Assembly: GCA_964541755.1 (NCBI GenBank)
Contig: CAZIRF010000001.1
Coordinates: 124,001-188,000, forward strand
Direction: 5' to 3'
From: CAZIRF01 sp964541755
GTDB lineage: Bacteria > Spirochaetota > Spirochaetia > Treponematales > Breznakiellaceae
DNA length: 64,000 bases
Part shown: positions 14,698 to 23,229 of the stretch, one piece after another
Position numbering within the stretch: the first letter of the stretch is position 1
How the letters are laid out: the number at the start of each line of letters is the position of its first letter
Position numbers and translations under genes: made by a program
The notes under the pieces: generated by a model
Databases searched by the model: none
Told to the model about the DNA's origin: nothing
What the model saw: the letters and a program-made list of their open reading frames with translations, nothing else

Positions 14698-17583
14698 ATG
14701 GCTTTTACCCTTGCCGGGAACGGTCTCTGCGCCAATATCCTTGTCGACAATCCACACAACACCGGTATTTTACGCGTTTGCGGCATGCTCGCGGAGGACA
14801 TCGAGCGGGTTTGCGACACACGCCCCTCCATCGTTTCAAGCCTTGATGCCGTTGAAACAGTCGAAGTCCTTGTGGGCGGAATCATCAATCAAAGCCCCGT
14901 TCTGGACGCGCTGGCCAAAGCGGGTCGCTGCGATTTTTCCACCCTGAACGGAAAGCGGGAATCCTATCAGCTCTGTATTGTGGACAGCCCCTTCCCCGAC
15001 AAGCCCGCCATCAAAAAAGCCCTGGTCGTTGCGGGAAGTGACAAACGCGGATGCATATACGGCTTGCTCTCGATAAGCGAGCGGATTGGGGTCTCCCCCA
15101 TGGTCTGGATTGGCGATGCCAATCCACAAAAACAGGGCACGCTGACCATTGACCTTGCAGGCTGCGAAACATCAAAAGAACCCTCCGTTCGCTATCGCGG
15201 TTTTTTTATCAATGACGAATGGCCAGCCTTCGGAAATTGGTGTACGGAACACTTTGGCGGGGTCAATGCCAAAGCATATGAAAAGATCTTTGAACTCCTC
15301 CTGCGGCTTAAAGGAAACTACCTGTGGCCGGCCATGTGGAACTCATCCTTTTGGCAGGACGGGCCAGGTATTGCCAATGCGGCGCTCGCAAACGAGCTGG
15401 GAATCGTCATGGGGGCCTCGCACCATGAACCGATGTGCCGTGCCGGGGTGGAGTGGCAACAGCAATACAAAAAGTACAGCGATGACAACAGCTGGGACTT
15501 TACCAAGAACGAAGAAGGTATTACCCGGTTCTGGAAAGAAGGGGTTGAACGCAGCAAAAATTTTGAAAACGTCATCACGATAGGGATGCGCGGCGAGAAC
15601 GACTCAAAGCTCCTCGCCGAAGGCGCCACAATGGCAGACAACATTGCTGTCCTCAAACGGGCCATATCGGTGCAGCACGACCTTATTCGCAAAACGGTAA
15701 ACAAGGACCTCTCCCGCGTCCCGCGGATGCTGGCAATCTACAAGGAAGTCGAAGACTACTTTTTGGGCGACGACTCCTGCGAAGGACTCAAGGACTGGAA
15801 GGAACTTGAAGATGTCCTTTTCCTCCTTGCAGACGACAATTTCGGCCACCTCCGTGCCCTCCCGCCTGGCCCGCACCGCGGCGGCTACGGGATGTATTAC
15901 CACTTCGACTACCACGGTGCACCGGTAAGTTATGAGTGGCAGAATTCCACCCGCTTGCCCAAAGTTTGGGAGCAGATGTGCCGCGCGTATGAGTCGGGGG
16001 TTCGCGACATGTGGATAGTCAACGTGGGTGATATCAAGGGCGTTGAGTATCCGCTCAACTATTTCATGGACCTCGCCTTCGATTTTGATCGCTGGGGCAG
16101 TACCAACCCGCAGAGTCCCGAAGAATATGCTAAAGCATGGATGGAGCGGCAATTTGGCTTCCGTCTTTCGGGCGAGCAAAAGAAAGCGGCACTCGAAGTG
16201 CTCGAGGGATTCTCCCGTTGGAACGCCCTTCGCCGCCCGGAGGCCATGTCCCCGGATATCTACCACCCCTTCCATTACAACGAGGCTGAACGGGTCTGGA
16301 AAGGAGTATCGGCTCTGATGCACAAGGCAGAGGAACTGCGCAGCGCGATCCCCACAGAGTGCCGTACCGCCTTTGACAGCATGATCTACTACCCGGCAGC
16401 AGCGTCCCTCAACATGATACTCTTGAATGTCGAGGCGGGCCTCAATACAGCCTTGGCCAAGCGGGGTGGAACCTCGGCAAACGGCTACCTCGAAGGCATG
16501 CGGGCCCGTATTGCCAGGGATACTGTATTGATAGACGAATACCATGCGATGGCTGATGGCAAGTGGCGCCACATGATGGATTCCGCGCATAGCGGCTTCC
16601 GCTCTTGGGATGCGTACGACTGGACCTGGCCGCTCTTGCACGAAGTGGTCCCCATTCCCGGGGGGAAGGTGCTTGCCGGGTTCCGGAATTCCTCCAAATG
16701 TTTGATGGGCGAACACTGGCAGTTTACCGCCCCCCTTTCAAATGAGGCCTTTACCCGCCCTGATACGAGCGAAGTGATTTTTGACCTCGACAGCAGGGGA
16801 TCGCAGCCCTTTACCTGGTCGATTGACCTTGTATCGGAATGTCTTTCGGTTACGCCTCGTACCGGGCATCATGACCCTGCCGCATCAAAGAGGAGCAGTT
16901 TGGTCTTCACCTGCGATCGATCGGCACTCCGTGAAGCCTGCACTTCGAATACCTGCATATCAATCAGCTTCGACAACGGCGAGACAACCCGCGTCATGCT
17001 TGCCATCAAGGCAGCACCCGCACCAAACGATCTTCCAAAGAACATCTATCTGGAAACAGAGGGGTATGTATCCATCAACCCCGGAAGGTATCTGGAAAAA
17101 CAGGACCTTGACGGCGCAGGATGGGAACTCCTTCCCGCCCTTGGACGCAATGGTCCGGCCCTCCTTTCCTTCCCGATCGGGAAAGAATGGCCGATAAACC
17201 ATGCCGCGCCTTTTGTGGTCTATGGATTCCGGGCACAGCAGAGCACTGAGCACACGGTGGAATTTCACCTTTCCCCGAGGAACCCGGGCGTCAAAGGCCT
17301 CCCCGACCAGCTTCGGTATTCGCTCAACAATGCGGGTATCCAGACCCTTGAGACGGTATCCAAGAGCTATTATACCGAATGGCACAATGACGATTGGAAC
17401 AAGGGCGTGATGAACAATATCCGCAAGGTAACTGCGCAAGTCTTCCTCAAGGAAGGCGACAACACCCTCAAGTTGTATGCGAGCGGCCCGGGGATCATTG
17501 TGGAAAAAATTGTCCTGTATCCCGCCGGGACAGGCCTGCCGGCTTCGTACCTCGGGCCGCCCGAAAGCTGGTGCCGGAGCTGA
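14698..17583 (+). CDS. GH115 alpha-(4-O-methyl)-glucuronidase, cytoplasmic
   Basis: 961 residues, normal for GH115, from ATG 14698 behind CAGGAG. Family signatures are VRYRGFFINDEWPAFGNWC (about 165-183), LLRLKGNYLWPAMWNSSFWQD, GIVMGASHHEPMCRA, ITIGMRGENDSK, YYHFDYHGAPVSYEWQN and DMWIVNVGDIKGVEYPLNYFMDLAFD. A C-terminal beta region (about 780-961, YLETEGYVSINPGRYLEKQDLDGAGWELLPALGRNGPALL) corresponds to the usual accessory beta-sandwich. GH115 removes glucuronic or 4-O-methylglucuronic acid from xylan, including internal side chains. No signal peptide is present, so it should act in the cytoplasm on imported glucuronoxylo-oligosaccharides. An AraC regulator gene begins 4 bases after the stop and is probably in the same operon. 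Confidence 0.93.
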   Translation: MAFTLAGNGLCANILVDNPHNTGILRVCGMLAEDIERVCDTRPSIVSSLDAVETVEVLVGGIINQSPVLDALAKAGRCDFSTLNGKRESYQLCIVDSPFPDKPAIKKALVVAGSDKRGCIYGLLSISERIGVSPMVWIGDANPQKQGTLTIDLAGCETSKEPSVRYRGFFINDEWPAFGNWCTEHFGGVNAKAYEKIFELLLRLKGNYLWPAMWNSSFWQDGPGIANAALANELGIVMGASHHEPMCRAGVEWQQQYKKYSDDNSWDFTKNEEGITRFWKEGVERSKNFENVITIGMRGENDSKLLAEGATMADNIAVLKRAISVQHDLIRKTVNKDLSRVPRMLAIYKEVEDYFLGDDSCEGLKDWKELEDVLFLLADDNFGHLRALPPGPHRGGYGMYYHFDYHGAPVSYEWQNSTRLPKVWEQMCRAYESGVRDMWIVNVGDIKGVEYPLNYFMDLAFDFDRWGSTNPQSPEEYAKAWMERQFGFRLSGEQKKAALEVLEGFSRWNALRRPEAMSPDIYHPFHYNEAERVWKGVSALMHKAEELRSAIPTECRTAFDSMIYYPAAASLNMILLNVEAGLNTALAKRGGTSANGYLEGMRARIARDTVLIDEYHAMADGKWRHMMDSAHSGFRSWDAYDWTWPLLHEVVPIPGGKVLAGFRNSSKCLMGEHWQFTAPLSNEAFTRPDTSEVIFDLDSRGSQPFTWSIDLVSECLSVTPRTGHHDPAASKRSSLVFTCDRSALREACTSNTCISISFDNGETTRVMLAIKAAPAPNDLPKNIYLETEGYVSINPGRYLEKQDLDGAGWELLPALGRNGPALLSFPIGKEWPINHAAPFVVYGFRAQQSTEHTVEFHLSPRNPGVKGLPDQLRYSLNNAGIQTLETVSKSYYTEWHNDDWNKGVMNNIRKVTAQVFLKEGDNTLKLYASGPGIIVEKIVLYPAGTGLPASYLGPPESWCRS

Positions 17584-17587
17584 CGGA

Positions 17588-18458
17588 ATGACGACAGGGG
17601 AAGGAAGGGCTGCCCAAGAAAGAATAGATGATGATATCGTCATTCGATACAAGTCGAGCGATGGAAACCCTTCTTTTCCCTATCACCGGCACGATGGCTG
17701 CGAGCTCTACCTCTTTTTATCCGGATAGGATACGTTTTTTTATAGAACGTACCGGTTTTGAACCGGAACCCGGGATGTTGATTATCATGAACCCGCATGA
17801 AATGCATCGGGTAGAGGGAACAGATTCCGGACACTACGAACGATTGACGATCAACGTCAAGCGCGAGTTCCTGGCCTGTCTTTCGGTATCGGGCTATGAC
17901 CTTTCCCGCTGCTTCTTCGAGCGCCCCGTGGGGGAACACAATATCCGGCGGCTTTCGCCGGGGGAACAAGAGAAATTCACCCACCTCTGCGATGAAATTG
18001 CCGTATATGACAAAACGGACAAACGTCCCCTGCAACAGGCCCGTCGTGACGCATGGACAACACTCTTGCTCCTTTTCGTCAATGAACTCTTCCCGGGGGA
18101 CCCGAATACCGTCGACAACGTCTTGCCGGAGTATATCCGCGCGGCCATGCTCCACATTGAACAGCACCCACAGGGGCCCCTGTCCCTGCCAAAGCTGGCT
18201 TCGACCATTGGAATAAGCCCGGTATACTTGAGCAACCAGTTCAAACGCTACACCGGCCTTACCCTTCGCGATTACCACATCGACCGCAGGATTGCCAGAG
18301 CCAAGATGCTTTTGGAGAGCGGCAAAAATGTCTCCGAAGCCTGCTTTGAAGCGGGCTTCAACGACTACGCGAATTTCATTCGCAGTTTCAAGGCGCGCAC
18401 CGGAACAAGCCCCGGCGCCTACCGAAAGACAGGGCCCGGCCACCCGACCGGGGGGTAG
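17588..18458 (+). pseudogene. AraC-family transcription regulator, frameshifted near residue 46
   Basis: The natural start is ATG 17588, 4 bases after the GH115 stop. That frame gives a typical AraC sensor start (IVIRYKSSDGNPSFPYHRHD then GCELYLFLSG) and hits TAG at 17726-17728. The rest of the sensor (FFIERTGFEPEPGMLIIMNP...EMHRVEG) continues in the frame one base further on. Skipping one base at CCGGA-T-AGGATACG would join them as LFLSG-RIRFFIERT. The C-terminal double helix-turn-helix (about 185-280; SLPKLASTIGISPVYLSNQFKR, ACFEAGFNDYANFIRSFKAR) is intact. So the cupin-like sugar sensor is split by a one-base shift: a real mutation, a sequencing error in a T-rich stretch, or, less likely, recoding. 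The most likely target is the GH115 operon. Confidence 0.75.
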
Positions 18459-18470
18459 CGGAATAAAAAA

Positions 18471-18505
18471 GCCCGCAGCCGGGATTACCGGCTGCGGGCT
18501 TTTTT
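18471..18505. terminator. Bidirectional intrinsic terminator between AraC gene and xylA
   Basis: 12-pair stem GCCCGCAGCCGG/CCGGCTGCGGGC with loop GATTA, an A-run before it and TTTTTT after it. It sits between convergent genes and can end transcription from both sides. Confidence 0.9.
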
Positions 18506-18514
18506 ATGCAGCGA

Positions 18515-18601
18515 GGGGGGAGCGCGGCGGGCGGGCTGCCGGGCGAAGGCGGTGCGCTGCCAGGCGGGAGCGAAGCTCCCGCCCTTTACTGCCATCCCCC
18601 C
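18515..18601 (+). repeat. G6/C6-bounded structured intergenic repeat, copy D (short)
   Basis: Begins GGGGGGAGCGCGGCGG and ends CATCCCCCC, with inner hairpins including GGCGGGAGCGAAGCTCCCGCC. The middle (GCCGGGCGAAGGCGGTGC) resembles copy C (CCCGGGCGAGGGCGGGGC). It lies between the bidirectional terminator and the xylA stop. Membership in the family is less certain than for A-C. Confidence 0.45.
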
Positions 18602-18608
18602 AACTGCC

Positions 18609-19811
18609 TTACATACCCATAAGGGCCTTGTTGGCAGCGAAGTCGATCTTGGCGATCCCGATGGGGGCCTGGGCGACTTTCTGGTAGTCGATCTTTGCCT
18701 CCTGGAGGGCCTTGAGGTCATAGGACTCGAGGGCCTTGGTGAGGGGGCTCTGCTTGTCGAGGAGGGCGGCGCGCAGGTCGTTGAGGGTCTTGTCGGCAGC
18801 CATGGTCTCGGCCTTCTTTTCTGCCATGCGATAGGACTCGACGTTGTGGACGATGAAGTCCTTGCGCAGCTGGATGGTGTTTTCCTTGCCGGGAGCGGCG
18901 TCGGTGCGCAGGATGTGGTTGTCAAACTCGATGTGTCCCTTCCAGTTGAGCTTCTCGAGGATCCAGAACACGCTGACCATTTCCTTGATGCCGTCCATAC
19001 CGGTAAGGATGGGGGAGTCGTTGTCGAACTGCCCGGCCTTCTGGTTGCCGACGTGGAGGAAGGGGAGCTTGCCGGCGTTGAAGGCCATGCCCGCGGCGTT
19101 GGTGGCCGAAAGGTTGGTCATGCCTTCGTGCTGGAGGAGCTCGGGATTGACGCCCCACATATCGGGGTCTTCGAGGCGGCTGATGAGGCCAAGGGCGTGG
19201 CCGGTCGTGGCGAGGTACATTTCGCCGCGGGGCTCATTGGGCTTGGGCTCGATGGTGCAGTAGCGGATGGAGAGCTTGTTCTCCTTGATGTAGCGGGTCG
19301 CAAGATTGAGCCCGGCTTCCAGGTATTTGTAGGTGCGGTCCCAAGCCACGGCGAACTGGCTCTCGAAGCCGTCGCGAGCAACCCAGTAGGTGAAGAACTC
19401 GGCGCCGAAGAAGTTGCCGATGCGCAGGGTGCGCATGACCTTCTGGGCGGCGAGGGCGCGGATCTCGGGATCGGGGTTGGTGAGGCCGCCGTTGCGGAAG
19501 ACGGGGTCGCCATGGAGGGAGCAGGTGACCATCTTCATCTTGAGGCCGACCTTGTCCATCTTCTCCTTGAGGGCGTGGATGGTCTTGTAGCAGGGGCTGT
19601 TGGGGTCCTGGTCGTCCATGGGGTTGGCGGGATCCCACTCGACGATATCGTCGTCATGGGTCGAGGTGAAATCAATAAGACCCTTGGCCTTGGCCTCACA
19701 GAGGATGTCCATGGCCTCGAGGCTGGAGATTTCGTCCATCACGGAGGAGCCGAAGGGGTCGCCAACGGTGTTCCTGATACACCATACGGGCATTGAAAGT
19801 TGTCTTTTCAT
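18609..19811 (-). CDS. xylA: Xylose isomerase
   Basis: 400 residues from ATG 19811 with AAAGGAAGGA upstream. It belongs to the shorter class of xylose isomerases (about 390 residues, Streptomyces-like). Shared motifs are VGDPFG near the start, FTSTHDDDIVEWDP carrying the catalytic His, CTIEPKPNEPRGEMYLATTGHAL with the metal-binding Glu, NAGKLPFLHVGNQ and GHIEFDNH. It interconverts D-xylose and D-xylulose with two divalent metals. TWVARDG-type motifs are altered (FTYWVARDGFES), so it is a fairly divergent member. It follows xylB by 60 bases on the same strand, giving a xylBA operon. Strong preference for C/G-ending codons suggests high expression. Confidence 0.93.
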   Translation of the reverse strand: MKRQLSMPVWCIRNTVGDPFGSSVMDEISSLEAMDILCEAKAKGLIDFTSTHDDDIVEWDPANPMDDQDPNSPCYKTIHALKEKMDKVGLKMKMVTCSLHGDPVFRNGGLTNPDPEIRALAAQKVMRTLRIGNFFGAEFFTYWVARDGFESQFAVAWDRTYKYLEAGLNLATRYIKENKLSIRYCTIEPKPNEPRGEMYLATTGHALGLISRLEDPDMWGVNPELLQHEGMTNLSATNAAGMAFNAGKLPFLHVGNQKAGQFDNDSPILTGMDGIKEMVSVFWILEKLNWKGHIEFDNHILRTDAAPGKENTIQLRKDFIVHNVESYRMAEKKAETMAADKTLNDLRAALLDKQSPLTKALESYDLKALQEAKIDYQKVAQAPIGIAKIDFAANKALMGM

Positions 19812-19871
19812 GGTAGTCCTTCCTTTGAAAGGGTGATACGGGGCCGACTCGCGCGGCCCCGGGAACGCGTT

Positions 19872-21359
19872 CTATGTATACAGGGGCGCGAGGGCCTCCA
19901 GATACTTTGTGTACTCGGCGTAGGCGGCATTGTAAGCGGCGACCTTGACCGGGTCGGGCTGTACTGTCGCGCCGGATTCAAGGCTGATGTGCTCGTCGAC
20001 GAGGGCGGCGATATCGGTCTTGAGGCCGGCGGCCCGCTCCATGCACCAGAGGGCCTGGATAGCCCCGCCCATGGCAGCGGCTTCGTCGCCTGAGGGAATG
20101 CGGATGGGCAGGTTCATGACATTGGCGGCAATGTCGCGCCAGAGGGGGCTCTTGGCCCCGCCGCCGATAAGGCGGATTTCCTTGGCGTTGAAGCCCAGGA
20201 CGCGGAAGGCGTCGAGGCCGATGCGCATGCCAAAAATTGCCGATTCAAGGCTGGCGCGGGCGATGTTGGCAATGGAAAAGTTGGCGGCTGTCGCACCGTT
20301 GATGCTGGCGCGGCCGTTGGGCAGGTTGGGGATGCGCTCGCCGTTGAAGAAGGGGAGGACCGCGATGCCGTCTGCCCCGATGGGGGCCTTGGAAGCTTCC
20401 TGGTCGAGTTCCTTGACGCCCAGCTTGAAGAGGGCGCGGATCTGCTCGCTGGCGACCGTGCAGTTCATGGTGCACAGGAGGGGGAGCCATCCGCCAGTTG
20501 AAGAGCAGAAGGCGGCAAGCTTGCCCTGGCCGTCGACGACGGGGCTGTCGGAGTACCCGTAAAGGGTACCAGAGGTCCCGAGGCTCATGGTAAGGCTGCC
20601 GTCGCGGACGGTGCCGGTGCCGATGGCGCCCATCATGTTGTCGCCGCCGCCGGCTGCGACGATGCAGCCTTCGGTAAGGCCGAAGCGGGCCGCGGCCTTC
20701 GCGTTCACACGACCGGCGATTTCATCGGCGGCGATAAGGCGGGGAAGATATGATTCGAGCTTGGCGTCGATGAGGCCGCAGATTTCCTTGTTCCAGGTAC
20801 GTGTACGAACATCGAGGAGGGCGGTACCGCTTGCGTCGCCGTACTCTGCCACGTACTCGCCGGTAAGGAGGAAATTGAGATAGTCGTGGGGTAAAAGGAC
20901 ATGGCGCAGTTTGGCAAAGGCATCGGGCTTGTTGTTCTTGAGCCAGAGGATCTTGGGAGCGGTATAGCCGGGGAGCATGAGGAGGCCGGTTTTTTCGAGG
21001 AGGGCCTTCTCGCCGCCTGCGGCCTTGGTGAGCGTGGCGCACTCGGCGGTGGTGGAGGTGTCGTTCCAGAGCTTGATGCTGTAAACGCTCTTGCCATCGG
21101 CATCGAGGGGGACAAAACCGTGCTGCTGGCCGGAAACGCCGATGGCGACAATGGTCTTGCGCAGTTCCGCGTCAATGCCGGCGAAGCACTTGTCCATGGC
21201 GGCATCATACCAAGCCGTCTCCTGCTCGCGGCTTCCATCATTGCGGGCAGTGAGCTCGAGGGCCTCCTGCGTCTTTGCCAGGACCTTCTTGTTTTCGTAA
21301 TCGTATACGACGACCTTGCAGCTTTGGGTGCCCAAGTCGATACCACAGACAGTTTTCAT
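19872..21359 (-). CDS. xylB: Xylulokinase
   Basis: 495 residues from ATG 21359, with GGAGG spaced 5 from the start; an 18-residue upstream extension is less likely. FGGY sugar-kinase features: phosphate-binding start CGIDLGTQSCKVVVYD, substrate motif SGQQHGFVPLD with the catalytic-domain WNDTST, GGGDNMMGAIGTGTVRDGSLTMSLGTSGTLYGYS, and the second ATP-binding region LIGGGAKSPLWRDIAANVMN. It phosphorylates D-xylulose to xylulose-5-phosphate, which feeds the pentose phosphate pathway; transketolase is encoded at 36915. It lies upstream of xylA and is divergent from an AraC regulator gene, which is the likely controller of xylBA. Confidence 0.93.
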   Translation of the reverse strand: MKTVCGIDLGTQSCKVVVYDYENKKVLAKTQEALELTARNDGSREQETAWYDAAMDKCFAGIDAELRKTIVAIGVSGQQHGFVPLDADGKSVYSIKLWNDTSTTAECATLTKAAGGEKALLEKTGLLMLPGYTAPKILWLKNNKPDAFAKLRHVLLPHDYLNFLLTGEYVAEYGDASGTALLDVRTRTWNKEICGLIDAKLESYLPRLIAADEIAGRVNAKAAARFGLTEGCIVAAGGGDNMMGAIGTGTVRDGSLTMSLGTSGTLYGYSDSPVVDGQGKLAAFCSSTGGWLPLLCTMNCTVASEQIRALFKLGVKELDQEASKAPIGADGIAVLPFFNGERIPNLPNGRASINGATAANFSIANIARASLESAIFGMRIGLDAFRVLGFNAKEIRLIGGGAKSPLWRDIAANVMNLPIRIPSGDEAAAMGGAIQALWCMERAAGLKTDIAALVDEHISLESGATVQPDPVKVAAYNAAYAEYTKYLEALAPLYT

Positions 21360-21384
21360 GGATCCTCCGTGTATACAACAATAA

Positions 21385-21398
21385 GTCGCCTTTGCGAC
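21385..21398. promoter_or_regulatory. Inverted repeat between xylB and AraC gene
   Basis: GTCGC-CTTT-GCGAC, 5-base arms, in the 83-base divergent gap. It may be a site for the AraC regulator, although AraC proteins usually bind direct repeats. It would fall in the xylB leader or promoter. Confidence 0.3.
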
Positions 21399-21430
21399 CA
21401 ATGGTATGTGCAATATTGATAAAATATATC

Positions 21431-21436
21431 TATAAT
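21431..21436 (+). promoter_or_regulatory. Consensus -10 box of AraC gene, implying a leaderless transcript
   Basis: Perfect TATAAT ending 6 bases before the ATG at 21443. The expected transcription start would then be at or next to the A of the start codon. No ribosome site lies upstream of the ATG, and no convincing -35 was seen, as is common for activated promoters. Confidence 0.45.
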
Positions 21437-21442
21437 TGATAC

Positions 21443-22369
21443 ATGCTGATAAAAGACTCTGTCTATGTCTATCGTCTCGTCGGTGGGGAACGCCTTACCT
21501 GGCACGGGCGCTACCATACCCATGCAGAGGGCGAGTACGAGTTGCACTTCTTTTTGGAGGGTGCAGGGGCCTTCCTCGCCAACCGCGCGCGGCACAGCAT
21601 CGAGACCCCGCGCATTTTCCTCACCGGCCCGCACGAGTTCCACTCCATTCTGCCGGAAGCTGTTTCACGGCCCTTGAGCTATTACGCCATCCTCTTTGAA
21701 GCGGAACGCGATGCGGAGGGCGCTCCCCTGCCGGAGGACGCGCGCGCCCTGGCCCTCATTGAGCGGCGCCGGGCAGAAGGACTGCCAAGCGTCGCCGCAG
21801 ACCAGAGGGACCGTTTCTTTTTCGAGGAGCTTATCCGGCTGTCGCGCGGAAGCGATGAAGCGGGGCGGCGCGCTGCCTCCTACCAATTGTTAAGCCTGAT
21901 CTTCCGTTGGTTTGGCGAGGGGGAGTGCGATTCGTCGGCACGGCAGGGGCGAAGCCCCCACGTGGGCAAGGCCCTGTCGCTCATGGCGGCCGCAATACGC
22001 GACAAAGTGGGCATCGAGGCCTTTGCCATGAAATTGGGTATCAGCGAGGAGCACTTTATCCGCACCTTTCACGCCGAACTGGGGATGAGCCCCTTCCAGT
22101 ACTATACCCGGCTCAAAGTCGAGGGCGCATCCGGACTCCTGGCCGATACCCGCATGAGCGTGGGGGCGATTGCCGAACACTTCGGTTTCGAGAATCAGTT
22201 CCACTTTTCGCGGGTATTCCGCAAGTGTACGGGGCTCTCGCCCCTGGCCTACCGGAAGGTCTACTCGAGATCCGCCGCCGGGGTCGCTTCCACATCGAGG
22301 ACTAGCGGAGCATCGGAAGCATCAGGCTCGACCTCAGCCGCTTCTGCCCAGAGCGACAGCGCCCGGTAG
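21443..22369 (+). CDS. AraC-family regulator, probably of xylBA
   Basis: 308 residues from ATG 21443. The N-terminal cupin-like sensor (about 1-130) shows RLTWHGRYHTHAEGEYELHFFLEGAGAF and IFLTGPHEFHSI. The C-terminal AraC double helix-turn-helix (about 170-275) reads VGIEAFAMKLGISEEHFIRTFH and MSVGAIAEHFGFENQFHFSRVFRKCTGLSPLAYRK. The last 30 residues are a Ser/Ala/Gly run that merely reads antisense to the end of the convergent lipoprotein gene (109-base overlap), so this tail is probably not functional. The gene is divergent from xylB with only 83 bases between, the usual arrangement for a local regulator responding to xylose or xylo-oligosaccharide. Confidence 0.87.
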   Translation: MLIKDSVYVYRLVGGERLTWHGRYHTHAEGEYELHFFLEGAGAFLANRARHSIETPRIFLTGPHEFHSILPEAVSRPLSYYAILFEAERDAEGAPLPEDARALALIERRRAEGLPSVAADQRDRFFFEELIRLSRGSDEAGRRAASYQLLSLIFRWFGEGECDSSARQGRSPHVGKALSLMAAAIRDKVGIEAFAMKLGISEEHFIRTFHAELGMSPFQYYTRLKVEGASGLLADTRMSVGAIAEHFGFENQFHFSRVFRKCTGLSPLAYRKVYSRSAAGVASTSRTSGASEASGSTSAASAQSDSAR

Positions 22370-23211
22370 ATTTCACGGCTGCGACTTTCCCAGCGATCCG
22401 CGAGAGCCGTGTCGCCTCTCTTGCGGGCGACGAGGGCGAGTGCATGAGAAGTTTCGGCGAGTCCCACCGAGTTTTCGGCCTTGCGGTCGTGATCAAGGGC
22501 CTCAAGGAGGGCCGCGTATGCCTCGTCCAGTCGCCCCATGCGCGAAAGAACCGAAGCGGCGAGGTAGCGGGTGTTGGCGTACTCGACGAGGGACAGGGGC
22601 TTGGACCAGATGCTCGCCGCCTCGTCCAGGAGTGTCAAAGCGGCCACATACTCCTCCATTGAAGCGGTGAGTTCTGCTTCGAGCCGCAGGGCACGGGCCC
22701 GGTCATCGGGCCGGGAGCGCAGGGTGGCAGCTGCAACAGAGAGCGCCGTTCGAGCGCTGCGCAGGGCAGCCGGCTCAAGCGGGTCGGAGAGGTATCTGCA
22801 GCGGACATCGATGAGAACGGCAAGGGCCGCAAGGGTATCCGCCTGTTCGGCAAGTGAAGCACTGTTTCCGTTGTCACGGTAGTTTACGGCAATACGCGCG
22901 GCGAGGGCCGCATTGTCCTCCGTTTCGCAGACCTCTTCACCCAGGAGAGTAAGGCCGTCGAGGGCCCGAATGCGGCCCTCCGCATCATCGACGAGGGTAT
23001 AGAGGCGGTACGCCTCGCGGTAATAAGAGCGGGCACTCGTATGATCGCCCAGGCGCAGGGCTTTACGGCCAAGCAGGCAGAGGTCGGTCGCTTCATTCGA
23101 GCGTGCGTATACGTACTGTGGCCCCTTCGGGGCGCTGGAGCACGCTGCCAGCGAAAGGGTGGCAAGGCTTGAAATCGCCATAAAAAGGACGAGCGGTCTG
23201 CGTGTATTCAT
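22261..23211 (-). CDS. TPR-like lipoprotein of the first Mla operon
   Basis: 316 residues with a lipoprotein signal ending LAAC. The mature protein is helical and Ala/Leu/Arg-rich, with repeats of the TPR type: NEATDLCLLGRKALRLGDHTSARSYYREAYRLY, RYLAASVLSRMGRLDEAYAALLEALDHD and ETSHALALVARKRGDTALADRWESRSREIY. It starts 18 bases after the mlaD stop, so it is the last gene of the mlaE-mlaF-mlaD operon. By position it may link the lipid-transport complex to the outer membrane or hold a cargo carrier, but its role is not established. Its 3' end overlaps the convergent AraC gene. Confidence 0.8.
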   Translation of the reverse strand: MNTRRPLVLFMAISSLATLSLAACSSAPKGPQYVYARSNEATDLCLLGRKALRLGDHTSARSYYREAYRLYTLVDDAEGRIRALDGLTLLGEEVCETEDNAALAARIAVNYRDNGNSASLAEQADTLAALAVLIDVRCRYLSDPLEPAALRSARTALSVAAATLRSRPDDRARALRLEAELTASMEEYVAALTLLDEAASIWSKPLSLVEYANTRYLAASVLSRMGRLDEAYAALLEALDHDRKAENSVGLAETSHALALVARKRGDTALADRWESRSREIYRALSLWAEAAEVEPDASDAPLVLDVEATPAADLE

Positions 23212-23229
23212 CAGTCTATCTCTTCCTTT

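Noticed and set aside
15604..16716. 370-codon minus-strand frame inside GH115
   Set aside because: Antisense shadow of a full-length GH115 gene.
17720..17735. Programmed +1 recoding like prfB at the AraC frameshift
   Set aside because: The stop lies in frame as in prfB, but there is no upstream ribosome-like stimulator at the right distance and the GGA codon cannot easily re-pair one base on; mutation or sequence error is simpler.
18552..19796. 414-codon plus-strand frame across xylA
   Set aside because: Antisense to xylose isomerase; Gly/Val/Glu/Leu-rich low-complexity product with no motif.
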